Source: Glossina fuscipes (taxonomy: Eukaryota > Arthropoda > Insecta > Diptera > Glossinidae). Taken from it: a stretch of DNA of 64,000 bases. A model generated the notes under the pieces. It was given only the letters and a program-made list of their open reading frames with translations. It was not told where the DNA came from and did not search any database. Shown here piece by piece: positions 25,301 to 40,418 of the stretch (position 1 is the first letter of the stretch; each line of letters starts with the position of its first letter). Location of the stretch: assembly GCF_014805625.2 (NCBI RefSeq), contig NW_023998417.1, positions 12,381,417 to 12,445,416 on the forward strand. Direction: 5' to 3'. Made by a program: the position numbers and the translations under genes.

Positions 25301-27653
25301 CGCAACGCCTTGGCACAAACTACAGAAACATATGTATTCTAAATTATTGTTCTTTCTTCCATTCTTGTCTCACAACACGTGGTCCATGGTCTCTAATAAT
25401 ACTTTTATACTCGACATACTTGTTTCCTGCCATCCCGTTTATCAAGCATACTTTTAAACTTTTAATTCTAGAGTATTGAAGCCACTTCTAAGCACATTAG
25501 CGTAGTTGATAAGAGCAAGCAAAAAAAATATAAAAAAAAAATCTAATAAATTTTGTCATTGTCATCGATCTCGTCAATTGTCATTTTCACGTATCATTTG
25601 CTGACACCAAAATGAAGTTGCCAACTGGATTAGTATGCGGACGACAGACAATGAATCTTTATGTCGATATAAAATTGCAAATTGATGAGTCTCTTCAGGA
25701 GTGATAGTGTAATGTAAGTAGAAAATAAAATATAAAAAAACAGAAGCATAACTCGCTTCACGTGCAACCGACTGACTATCAAAGTTGACTCAAGTCGTAA
25801 AAAAACTCTTAATTGGTTTCGATGAAAGCAAACGATGATGATGATAAACTGGGATGCAAAGAAAACAAAAACAACAATGAGGTGTTTTTGTTTTTTTTTT
25901 TTAATTTTTAGGTAATGCTTCATCAGGCATGTAAGCCGGATAAGGAGAAAAAAAATTGAATTTTATTTTGCTGTGTTTTCGTTTTTCAATACCCCAGAGA
26001 CATTGAGACTTTGTAGGGATAGTGGAGGTTTTTTTTTTCATCATTTGCGAAGAAAAATGTTACTTTAGGGTTAGGGTTTGATTGATGACAAAGGAAAAAA
26101 ATTAACAATTTTTTTATGTGCAAAGATCTGATATTTGTTGTTGGACACTAATTGTTAAATAAAGATTTTCGTAGAGATTTCGCATCAACTAAAGGACGGT
26201 TACGAAAAAAGTGGCAAAGCAAATGTCTTCCTCTATCCTCGAACTACGTTGGCGTACTATGAAAAATTCCGAATTCGATATGCATTGATGTTCGCTAGTG
26301 AGGACGAACGCTGGTATCTTAATTGTCTTCTAATGATTTACTCGCTTTAACTGATTTAATGATTTCGGAATTTTCCCATAAAGTAAATATTTGTTAGAAA
26401 TAAAAAAAAAAAAAAGAGTTCTTCGCCATAAAACGGAACGACTTCTCTTCATCGTTCAGTCTTTATTATCCCTTGTTCTCAATTAGAATTTTAATTAACC
26501 GTACGTGTCGGCGCATGTTATCGTTTAGCTGCGCTTGTTGTGTACACTAAAAATTCTTTATAAATTTACTTTGGATAATAAGTCATAAGTTTCCGAGATT
26601 TCCGAGCGTTTAATTTGAACCTTATTGCTTGTTTGCCTTACAGCAAACCGTGGCGATACACCGGTCGCGCTGATAAATTTCATCCCTGCACTTGCTGACA
26701 TGTTATTTGCTTTCATTTACTTGACGCCGCACTTTGAAAAAAATTACCCTACAATTATACACGTTTTTTACAGCCCCAACAAGCAAGCCGTGTCTGTTCA
26801 GATTTTAAGTGTAAAATTATCATTTTACGGTTACCTCACACAGCCAGTTTAATTACATTAGACACATGGAGGTCAGCGAAGCAAAAAGATCAGTGGGAAA
26901 TAGTGCGATGCGTATGTAGGTATGCACTTTTCTACTCCTTTTTTGCGTCCTACCGAAGCAAAACGAATTCAAATTCAGCAGGGTTCAGGTGATACCTTTG
27001 AAAATCTTTATCGCTACTGCAGGTTGTGAGTAATGCGGAAAAAACACATAAATCGAGAATATTATCCCTTTTCGGCATACTGTTAGAATGTCCGTGAACA
27101 CATTTAGCCCGTTTTCAATACTAGCCTGCGTGGAAGATTTTGCCAAATCTTTCCTAAATTTAAAGGCGACACCGAAGACCAGATGAATACAACCAAGATT
27201 CATGATACCGACACACTTAATGGGAGTATTCTATAAGCTTCCTTCCAGGTTTCGTAAAAGTTTCGAGGAATAAATGCATTGACCCGCTTCCTTCAGTGAT
27301 CGGTTCAAAAAAAACATGCGGAGATTCTAAGGCCGTATTTTGTAAACGATAGAATTGCTCTGGAATTTTTAATTCTTCTCCGAATTTTTTTTTGCGGATT
27401 AGAATTTACAACCAGCGCACGCATTTGATTGAACAGTTTCTATAAAAACTATTTCCATTTACTACGAAAAAACCAATCCGGAGAAAAAAGTTTCTTTGTA
27501 ACCTACGACCTACGATCAGATAAAATTTTGTTGTAGAAAAGAAAATTAGCAGAACTATTTTTCGTTAATAATATTTTATTAAAAATAATGCACGGCACTT
27601 AACTCTTATTTGCTTAAAGTTTGCTTGGTTCATTCAATATTTATTATTTAATG
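22348..27653 (-). other. Ptx1 intron, part 3' of the nested U1 gene
   Basis: Lower-coordinate third of the intron (37399-22348) that interrupts the homeodomain. Ends at the TTATAG acceptor. Contains T-rich tracts, GT and TA microsatellites (23588-23632) and a CTGTCTGTCTG module at 24349-24370. No other gene recognised. Confidence 0.85.
23588..23632. repeat. (GT)n imperfect microsatellite
   Basis: GT units interrupted by TTT and TAT triplets, in the homeodomain-splitting intron. Confidence 0.9.
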
Positions 27654-27817
27654 TCGGGACGGCGCGAACGCCATTCCCGGCTATCAAAAATTACACGCAC
27701 GAGTTATTCGCATTAGGAATAATCGCGGAGGTCAACTCAACCGAAAGTGCAATGGCCAAGCCTCACTCCGGGGGAACCGCCTTCGTGATCACGGTAACCC
27801 CTACGCCAGGTAAGTAT
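27654..27817 (-). ncRNA. U1: U1 spliceosomal snRNA gene, nested in a Ptx1 intron
   Basis: A complete 164-nt U1 snRNA, the length I recall for fly U1. U1 snRNP recognises 5' splice sites. The 5' end AUACUUACCUG pairs with CAG|GUAAGU (nt 3-11). Stem-loop 1: GGGG 17-20 pairs CCCC 44-47 and ACCG 23-26 pairs CGGU 39-42, with the U1-70K loop GAUCACGAAG at nt 28-37. Stem-loop 2 carries AUUGCAC (nt 65-71), the U1A/SNF site. Stem-loop 3 is a perfect UUAUUC/GAAUAA stem (96-101/109-114). The Sm site AAUUUUUGA is at nt 126-134. Stem-loop 4 is CGGGA/UCCCG around GGCG-UUCG-CGCC. There is no A-tail or truncation, and a PSEA promoter sits at the right distance, so this looks like a working gene and not a retropseudogene. 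It is transcribed in the same direction as its host gene Ptx1, inside the intron that splits the homeodomain. Confidence 0.97.
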
Positions 27818-27842
27818 GCTTTCAACTGCTAGCAAGCAATTA

Positions 27843-27851
27843 CTTATATTT
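27843..27851 (-). promoter_or_regulatory. TATA-like/PSEB-position element of the U1 gene
   Basis: The minus strand reads aaatataag at -34 to -26 from the U1 start. Fly Pol II snRNA genes have a PSEB near -32 to -25, and Pol III U6 genes a TATA box at the same place. This stretch is at the right position but looks more TATA-like than I would expect for U1. Confidence 0.45.
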
Positions 27852-27858
27852 AAAAATA

Positions 27859-27878
27859 CACAAACCAACTGAGAATTC
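27859..27878 (-). promoter_or_regulatory. PSEA of the U1 gene
   Basis: On the minus strand it reads gaattctcagttggtttgtg, at -61 to -42 from the U1 start. This is where insect snRNA genes carry the 21-bp PSEA that recruits SNAPc, and it resembles the fly AATTCYCAACTG-type core. Identification rests on position plus partial motif match from memory. Confidence 0.8.
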
Positions 27879-30800
27879 TTTTGTATAAAAAATTTAAATT
27901 CAATGCAAATGTAAGCATGAACGAAGCGCACGATACATTACAATACTTAAACGGGTTGCAGATATGGGAGAGTCAGAGAATAATATTTCTCTCACCATAG
28001 GTCTCGTATCATATAGTGATTGGCGGTGGTGCTAATGACGATAAAATTGTACACACAAACGCACACACATACACATGTGTATACCGATAGAAAAAACACG
28101 TACACATCAGCAGAGAAAATAAACATTCTTAGCTAAGGAACTCTAATGAAATCGATGAACTTTACATATAATATTTTGATCTTTTCGATGAAATATATAT
28201 CTGGCTTGTAGACTTCAATAGCTGCTAGACCATATATAAAGTTTATTTATCAAAATTCGGGACAATTTTCCATTATTCTATAAATTATGTGGCTTTCAAT
28301 TTTACATGTTAGGCGTTCTCAGTTCGCGCGCCAAGTCCTTCAATCGATTTGACCCATTTTCCACGTGCATGCAAGAGCTTCCACTGTTTATGCCAAAGTA
28401 TAAGTCGGTATCTCCATTTTTGCGGCCAGGACTACAGGCATTAGACAGATGGACAGGCAGAGATGCTCGAGTCAAATCAAAATTTGAGGTTGATTTAGAA
28501 TATGTAGCTTGTAGCTAGAAAATGGAGCAACAGAAGCTTCCTGCTGGGTGTTGCCAAGGTTCTTGGAAAATAAATATATCAGGGTATAAAAATTAAGACG
28601 GTATGAGATAATTTTTAAGTCTCTGCCATAAAAACGTTCTTATAAGAAATAAGCATAATTGTGTAAGTGATTTTTGGCAAAGTTGGTTGATCCAAAGTAG
28701 TGATCGTGCTGTACTCAGTTTGCAACAGATCCAACTCCTTAGTAAGTTTCTTATGAAAAGTAAACCTTCTTATGGCAATAAAAATAAAATTTTTCTTTAC
28801 AATCAGAAATTGTGTTATGCAACGGGCTGTGGGGTAATCAATAGTGGGTCTTTTCCCTCAATACCATTTCCAGTTCCTTTTTTTTTCTTTTTATTTTGCA
28901 AAGTGCAACTTAAGCATTGCTTTATTAACGACGAGCGAAATTCGCTTGCTCTTAACTGCCTTTACTGTTTTTCCTTTAAAATAATTGAAAGTAATTTCTA
29001 ATACATATTTTGTTTCTTTTTTTTTTTTTTTTGTTTTACTTGATTTTGCACGCAGTGAATTTTGCAGTCCTATTAACTCGTAGTTGGGTTAATCCTTAAA
29101 TGCCCGTATGTAGATTAGATTGTGAGCACAATCCAGCCAAGCCATTGTTTTTTTCCCTTTCTTTTTCACCGACGAACATTCTAATTCGACCAAAGTTACG
29201 TGTAACTCCCGCGACAACCATTAATGGCTGATTTTATGGACTTTTAAAAAAGCCAACACACCATTTACTGGTCGAACTAACAAAATCGACACACAAGCAC
29301 ACACATCTGCCCATTCTCACTTTGTATCTTTTTATGTACGAGTTTGTGTGCGCGTGTGTGTGTGTGTCTTTTTTTTTTTTTTAATGTACACACAACGAGC
29401 TTTTAATGGCTTCGGTATATCCTTCAGTTTGCATTTGTTCTTTCGTCCAAACGTTCAAAGCTATAAATATGTATGCGCTTTACAGACAATTGGCGACACC
29501 TGTCGTAAATGCTGTCACCCAAAACCCGGACAATCACGCGTAGACAAAAGCAGTGTTTAAATTTTTATGTAGCTGCACGTTTGTGTGCCGAAATAAAAAA
29601 AACTATCGATTATTTTTTTTTTTTCTTCATTTTTTGATTTTACACTAAAATAAAAAAAAATCTGCTTATAAAATTTTATGTTCTGGAAATTGATTTAATG
29701 AAAACGATTCTAAAGCAAACGTAAAAAAATACTTTGTGTTAGTAAATTAAATAAATGTTATAGTAAAGAAACGGGGTTAATTGATCGAGGTGTTGGCGTT
29801 ACACATATATTTATATATGTGTGCATGTAATAATATATAAAAATACTTTTGACCTGATCTTGCACTGTAAGGGTAAGAATGAAGTATGCTTTTTAGGCAG
29901 CTTTTGTTTCTGGGCAAATCGTGCCTCATGATGATTACGCGCTAGAAATTGGCAGGAATGTTAAGCCAAGTTAACGAAATCATTACAACTTTAATCGAGT
30001 AATAGACAGTCCTGGGGAATTTTAAGATTGCCTTGGCACTTTACCTTAGTCACTGCATTCAGATCACTTCGCCGGAAGTAGGCGAAGATTTACGAAATCA
30101 TTACAACTATAATCATTTTCGATAAGTGTATGGCAATGCACAGCACTTTTGGTGGATGCATATAAGGCCGAGAAGGACTTGAGATAGATCAGTCGCTGAA
30201 TCATATCTGAATCGATTTGAGTTTGTTTCCATCTATCTGCCTGTCTGCCCTGTCTCTCAATTTCTGATATTCCATTATGAAAATGGTTGAAGAATAAAAG
30301 ATTCAAGGCAGGAAAACTAAATTTACCAAGTTGGGAATCCACCTCTAACACCAATTCCTGTATAGGGGCTCTCACGAAATATAAGTCTCTATATGGTAAC
30401 AATGTGTAATTATTGGTATTTTATGGCAAAGATAGGTCAAGAATAGAAGGGTATTTAAAGTTCGTGCTTGTCGGACTGTAATGTGTTTGCTTGTACTGAT
30501 GTAGCAGGCATATGAGCTTGTGACATCCAGAAACAGAGACCGTATGAGGTGGAACACATATTTCTTATTCATGTTTCGCTTTGCAAGTCCATCCGTCCGT
30601 CCGGCTGTTCGTATGAAAGGGAAAATTGAGATAGAAGGCGGCTCCCCCCTGATCTCCGGTAACAACTAAAATATGTTTGACTAAGGCGCACGCCCAAAAG
30701 GTATGATTTCCAATTCCTAGCAAAAATTACTCTCAAATTAAATCGTGATGGATCGAGCGATCAACCGACGCGGTCTTACGTCTTATGCAAAATATTGTAA

Positions 30801-31956
30801 CTCCATTAGCACCCGTCTGACCATGGAATCATTGAGTTTTACCTTTAATGCGTTTTTTTTAAATGCCTTGGTTGGAATTTTTTAAACGAACGTTAATGGT
30901 TTTCTTCTCTTCGTAGTAAGCATTTTTTTACAAATTAACATTAAAAAGAAATCATCAAGGGACCGCTAAAAAGATTAACTCAAAACATAAATGTTTTATT
31001 TACCTCTCTTGCGTAATGTTTCATGCTCTATTTATTTATTTTCGAAAGAGAATAAGAATTCATTCTTGTTGTACATTATTGCCTTAAAAGTGAAAAATTA
31101 CCTAAAATCAAATAAAAAAGACAAAGCATTGTTTGCACAGGATAATCCTCTGCTTATTGGAATTGTGTTAAATGTTATGTGTGTGTCTTTCATTTACAAT
31201 AATAGGAAATCTTTTGACTTTATTAGAGAGAGAGAGAGAGATAGGGAAAGAGGGAAAGAATGAGAGATAGTTAGCCGGACATTTAATGCGCGCATATTCC
31301 AAAGTAATTCCGTTCGGTTGTTTGTTTGAAAGAAAACATCCCCCTTTATCGTCATTAATTTCCATGTGGTTTCTAATTCATTAAATTATAAGTAACTTTT
31401 CCTATGAAACGGAAGCCTAAGGGTAATTTTTTCATCAAAAACGCACGACCAGCGGCGACCCCTCAGTTAAACGCTTCGAATATTTCGCGCGTACACAGTA
31501 GATACATGAATAGCGGCAACTTGGTGACAAATTATACGAAATTGTTTAGCATTTATATTAGATGGCTTTACAAACATTTGCAAACCACCAATTTTATGAT
31601 TGCGCAACACCGCTAGAAGAGAAGACTGCTAGAAGGGATGAGCAGAAGGGTAATCGAGAGCGGAAGGGCTATTAAATGCTATATAAATTCTAATACGATG
31701 TAGAATAGAAGGCGAAGGAGGAATTGGGGGAAGGGAGAACAACGTCTACAGATTTATGCGATTTTGCCTTTTAAATATTGTAAATGTTGCATCATTAGGT
31801 GTAAAATATGTTTTTATTTTGTTGCTTCTTTTTTTTTCTACTTTGTTTTGCACTTTATGGGAGCATTGGTGTGCAACGTGATCTGAAAATATTTCTCGCA
31901 ACACATGTTAAAATTGACATAATTTCTCAACATTTAAATAATGTTTACTGTTTTTT

Positions 31957-31980
31957 CTTGTTGTTGTTGTTGTTGTTGTT
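31957..31980. repeat. (TTG)n microsatellite
   Basis: Eight TTG units, followed by ACTGCTGCC; the Leu-rich plus-strand frame across it is a by-product. Confidence 0.92.
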
Positions 31981-34900
31981 ACTGCTGCCAGCAACTTACT
32001 TCTTCTGTATAATATTAGATTTTGTGGTCTACTTTCCTATCTCGTTTATATAGATGGAAGATGGTGGTGCTGGCAGTGGTAGATATGAGATGCGATTGTG
32101 CCTATGGTTGTGTACGGTAGACAACGGTAAAGCCAAGTGCATTTTTATTGTTTCGAAAGAATCAGGAAAATTTGAATGAAACGAAAATTTGAGCATATGC
32201 ATTGCTATACAAATTGCCTCGAAATTTGCATTAAAAATCCATGAAATTACAATCTTCAATGAATTTGTCATCAGGTGACATTTTCGGGAAAGAAACTTTC
32301 CATAATAAAACTTTAAACGAATGTCAAAGTTGTTTATACCGCAGAAAATGTAACTTTTTCTCCTAATTACATTTTCATGACTTTCAAATGTGTTTTATTT
32401 TTTTTTTTTTTTCGCTTTGCATATCTACTTTACTTGGAAATGTAATGCAAACTAATATTAGGTTGTTAACGTGCGTGCTTTGTGTACTTTTTTTGTAGTA
32501 TACATTAGAGGACTATTTCAATCATTTTATTCATTTTATTATTTAATTTTCTTTAATTATATTTTACTTTAATTTATACAGTGTGCGGACAGACAGCCAG
32601 AAGGGGTTAAGCTAGACGCACCTTCTCTTACATCCATTTAAGTTTGTCTGTCCATCTGTCCATCTAATGTTTGTCTATGTGTTTGTTATTGTGATCAACC
32701 AAGAGGCCGCAGAGATATCTTGGTACACTGGGGTATTTTGACTTCCCTTTGGCTTTGAACATTTCCCAAGTAAAGATGTAATTGGAGAAGTCGTTATATG
32801 ATAACTATTTTAGGATTGTGTAGGATATTTAATGGCGGATCGATCACTTCAATTTAAGAATTCAATATTTTTTCTTCTTTGGTAATAATTGTTACGGGTT
32901 GTCCACCTGGCCAATTTAGCCGAATTTTTATGTATATATGAGCAAATAAATAAGAAAGCGTCCTGAGCATCATTTGCGATGCTTCCCAGATTTGCGGGTT
33001 AAACAGCGGATTAAAAGAACTTTGAAAGTGTGTTTTGAAGTTTAGAGAGAACTACTTTAAGCTTGACAACCCTTAAGGCTTTGATGGACTGGCGATGGAC
33101 TTCTGTGCACAAAGAAATCTGTTCTTAAACAGGACCAGCAACGAAAAGACAATCGGTAGAGCGGCCAAAGTCTGTTTGCTTGCATGAAGAGTATTATTTC
33201 AAACATACCTAACTTATCAATGGCAAAGAAAGAAAACCGGTTGGGGGACAAGCAATCGTGAGGGAAGTGTAGAGAGGTGGCGGAGGAAGTGTGCGGGAAA
33301 TGCATCTCTGCGTAGAAAGGAATAATGCGAACCATGAGAAATACTGAAAACGGATGCCACGGTTGTGTCATAGATCAGCTGCAATGAACCCAACGGAAAA
33401 CAATTATGTGATTCTTGGACATTCATCGCATTTTTCACCCAGATAATCTCTACTTCGGATATTTCTCTACTTGCAAACCAAGTATGGAGGGATGTAATAC
33501 AATCAGTTTTTCAAAGAACGTCTCAAGGCGCCTCACATTACGCCGACATCATCATCTAATCCAACTGGTCTTTGCTGGAGTATTCCTTTGAGATTTGTTA
33601 GCAGCCGTTAGAAGTGATGTGTAAGCAACATATGCGCAACTATTCGAACTTTAATTTATGCATTTTCATCAACACCCATCGATACCCATGTGACTCAGTG
33701 CGTTTGTCAAACTATGAGCATACACGATGCTCAGCTGGAAAATAACCGTCGGACTCAACCCCGTTAATTATTGTCATTTTCAGTCGGGATAAGATAGTAC
33801 ATATATATGTATATATGGAGGATATTTTAAGGAAACTAGTATAACTATACCTTTCGTCTGGGGATATACAAAAAGAAAAATATATATATAATGAAGGTAA
33901 AAAGCAACCTCTTAATTACTCATTAAAAAAAAAGAAATCAAAATTTTTTACATGTGTGTGCGCTTTGTTAATTTTTTTATAATTTATAAATTGATTGATA
34001 ATATCAAAACATTATCCGCCTCTGCGACTCGTTCATGAGACGTTCAATGTTATGAATGGCGAGACTGTTTTTTATCATTTTGCAAGCTGCCTGTCTGCCT
34101 GACTATTGTGTGTGTGTGTGCGTCAGCAGTAAGGCAGGCGTCTAAATATACACACAAATGTATGTATGTACATTGGTGATCGTATTAAATGTCATCGATC
34201 ATTTTCGCTTTATATTGACAACCGTTTGTCACTTTCTCTCTGATTAATGAATTAACGCAATCCGAGATGGTATTAAAGGTTTATCATAGAATTTGTAAAT
34301 CTATGCCGAATGACTAATTAAATTAAATTTCATGGATTTTTCTCAATTGTTACGCATCTAGAACGCTTCAAGATGAATAATTAAATGCGTATTAACAAAA
34401 TGATCTGACTTTTATGCCATAGCCGAATCAAATGAGTGAAGAGTGCTGGGAAGAAAAGCGTAAAGTTTCCATTGGTACTCACTGAAAGAGTGTTCAAAGT
34501 ACCTATTAAACTATAAATACTTTGGATATATTTATGGGTTATTTTTAGTATCGCTTTTTGTTACTCTTTTCATATATTTTTCTAATTTTAATAAAGCCAT
34601 ACATTGATAACATTTACGGAGAGAAGAGTTACATGTTCTCTCAGTATTGCTATGATTTCCTTTAATGTATTGTTTGCCGCTAGGCGCCACCTATTCTTTT
34701 TATTATTTACTAATCATAAATCGACTAATAAACTTTTCTATTTTTATTGACTTTTTTGTTGTTATTGATATTTTATCGTTTAAACAAAAAAAAAAAAATT
34801 CTTTAAGGCAAAAGTGGGTCTTTGTCAAAGGTGGTATCGTCATCGTTTTATATGAGTATATCATTGAAACTATTACTGGCTAGATATCAGTACAGACGTG

Positions 34901-36857
34901 AAAACAGGTATTTGTGTAGATTTGAGATTGAAAAGCGTAAAGGAAAACATTGGATTTCGAGGATTATTGTAGAAGCTGCAAAGGTTCTTGTTTAGTTTAA
35001 AAAACCTCCATGGATTAGTTGGATAGCATGTTCCCGCCTGGAGATGTCTAGAAGAGTGCCGCATTGTTGAAACAACTTGAGTAAGCTGAAGAATGCTTTA
35101 AACTTCAAGTTTTAGCAGAAAGACGCAAACTTCTATGGAAAACCAAAAAACTCTTACAAACCAACGGGTTTCAAAAATTAGCGGAAGCTTTGAGTTATTG
35201 GAATTGGACAGTTCACGGTAAAAATATTAGGAAATGTTTTTTATACTATCTTAAATGCTTTCTTTCGTTTCTCTGGCCCGATTTCTAGATTATAATTATA
35301 TAAAGGATTTAATCATGATCAGGTAGTTGGCCATGTAGCTTCGCATGACCATCATTAGGAGTGTATTATCTATATTTGAAAAGTTTGTGCTACTTTATGA
35401 TATACTCAATGAATTGCACGTTTCCTCGACTCATCGTAGAAATTGCCAAAAGGCAAGCATCGAAAACTGCCGCAAAGCCAAGTAGATAAGAATCGCGGCC
35501 AGCTAGTCTGAGCCCGCAAGCGTACCACCAACGCGACCATCCTCTTTTCTTCTTTTTTTTCTTAACGGACGTAGTGGCAGCGCACTGCGCTATGTTGTGG
35601 TCAATGCCATCACGGAATCACTTGCACCGTAACTCGAGATGGACGCTTATCGTCCTCGTGGGCCTTTATACTGAAGCACGTCTTGCAAAAACTGGCGCCT
35701 TTTCTTCCAGTTTCGGTTTCCATTATCATGACCGCTAGCAAGTTATTTGGCGTATTTTTCAAACATGCCTAAGCCGGACAAATGTCCGGCGTCGCTTGTG
35801 CCTTAGCAGAGATCGCATGCGTTATCTTCTCGTAAGTTGAAACGGCATAGATAAGTCCAAAAATTTCCACGACCAGGGAAAAATTGGATTTGAAGAAAAT
35901 AACTTCCCGTGTTTCCTTCCCACCCATTGTCTTACGTTCGCCTTCTTTTCGAGTCGCTTTCCCGTCGCTGCTGCCATTCTGTCACCAAGCCCTGCTGAAT
36001 ATCGGTCCAAAGTGTGCAGACATCGCTTTTTTGCCGCTATCGTTGCATAACTGTTCCTTCATTACTGAAATTGTGCTGTAGGACGACTCTCTAGCTTACG
36101 CCTTATCCCTCCTCATTTTGGCCATCAGCTTGTGAACGTATGTCGAATGATTGGTTTTATTAGGAAAACAAGGGATTTTATTCTGATAAGATCTATGTTG
36201 ACCTCGTTGACGACTAATAAACCTCCCGCTTGAACTTTCATGCTTATTTGTCGGTGTATGTACATATTTCATGGTGACTTTTGCAAAATCTATTCAGTAA
36301 CCGTTCAGCCTGTTCTGTGTTATGCTTTCTATCCCAATTCTTGGAAAACTTGCTTATTATCAAGCATTCATTTGATGACTTAAATCAGTGAATTAATTTA
36401 AGACTTTTTGTTGCCCGGTATGTATGCTTATGTCCGAGTTCTCACTGTAATAAAATTTAAGGCATTAAACTGAAACTTATCATAAATAGTTTCAATTATT
36501 GCAGGCATCAGTGCAGTTATTTTAAAATTTCCCAAAAGAAAAGTTTATTATGCTGGCTGACCAGCGCATCCTCCATAATGTTTTAACGGAGGAAAATGCG
36601 CATGTTGTATGTGAGATTGTGAAAAGGAAACAACATCAACAACAACAAGAACAACAATAATAGCAACAACAAGCAAAATACTGAAAACATGAACATGGTG
36701 TTGAAATTTATGGCAAATTTACAAAATGGTGCAACAATATGTCGTTACCGCGCTTACCAGCTTAAGTGCCGACTGCAATGCGCGAAAAAATTTCGTTGGG
36801 AGATTTAGCGAGAACAACAACAAATTTACACCATACCAAACAAATGTTGCGTGTGCA

Positions 36858-36861
<4 letters not shown>

Positions 36862-36908
<47 letters not shown>
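36862..36908. repeat. (AT)n-(GT)n microsatellite
   Basis: About 39 bases of AT followed by a short GT run, in the homeodomain-splitting intron. Confidence 0.93.
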
Positions 36909-37384
36909 ATGTCTGTATGTACGTATTCCGCCACACTAGAGGGCAATAGTAGTTATATCTGCACAGTCAGCCAGCCAGAGACAATGGTAATATAAATTTT
37001 TGTAAAATGTTGAGACCACAAATAAACCACAACAACCAATGGTAACAGCAACACAAATAACAATAACAACAGCAACAGCAACAACAAGAACAACGACAAT
37101 GGAAGCTTAAGCTTAGTGATGGCAAACAAAATGAAAACAAAAAATGAAAACACCACAAAAGGGAGAATATTGGGAAAATAAACACGCAAAATTTATGAGT
37201 ACGCCAGACGTTCGTACACATAAATATAAATTTCAGTTAAAGTCAGAATTTCAGATTAAAGCAAATTCGTTTTTTTTTTTTAATTTTTTTGGTGGATTTT
37301 ATAAATGGAGTCCAACAAAGCTTAAAAGTATTTGAAGAGTTTAAATGCGCGCACACAAACATTGCAAACAAACGCGTTCGCTTA

Positions 37385-40274
<2,890 letters not shown>

Positions 40275-40418
40275 CATCTTTACGGTCCCGATTGCGGTTT
40301 GCTAACGAGGTTGTTGATGTTGTTGATGTTTGAAAGTTATTTAAATGCGTGTTTTCCAAACCATTAGCGACCGCAGCCATGGAGCTATGGCTATCTCGAA
40401 AATCAGTTTCGGCCCAAA
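40275..40418 (-). CDS. Ptx1: Ptx1, second visible coding exon (linker)
   Basis: A short 144-base exon that an open-frame scan alone would miss. It follows a TTTTCAG acceptor (AG at 40420-40419) and ends at a perfect GTAAGT donor (40274-40269). With A from the previous exon its first codon becomes ATT, and the protein reads I-WAETDFRDSHSSMAAVAN, then Ser/Thr-rich sequence and a basic end, NRNRDRKD. The last base, G, joins GC of the next exon to make Gly. It encodes residues 231-278 when the split first codon of the upstream exon is counted as residue 1. It lies between the N-terminal region and the homeodomain; no domain is recognised. Both other frames across the exon junctions contain stops or break the join, so the frame is secure. 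Confidence 0.9.

Noticed and set aside
26025..26080. Telomere-like words (ttagggttagggttt)
   Set aside because: Only two units near 26067, with no array.
27654..27817. U1 retropseudogene
   Set aside because: Full length, all stems intact, no A-tail at the 3' end, and a PSEA at the expected distance.
27737..27931. 64-codon minus-strand frame
   Set aside because: It overlaps the U1 snRNA gene and its promoter; the RNA gene explains the sequence.
36719..36995. Tyr-Ile repeat proteins on both strands
   Set aside because: Translations of an AT/GT microsatellite.
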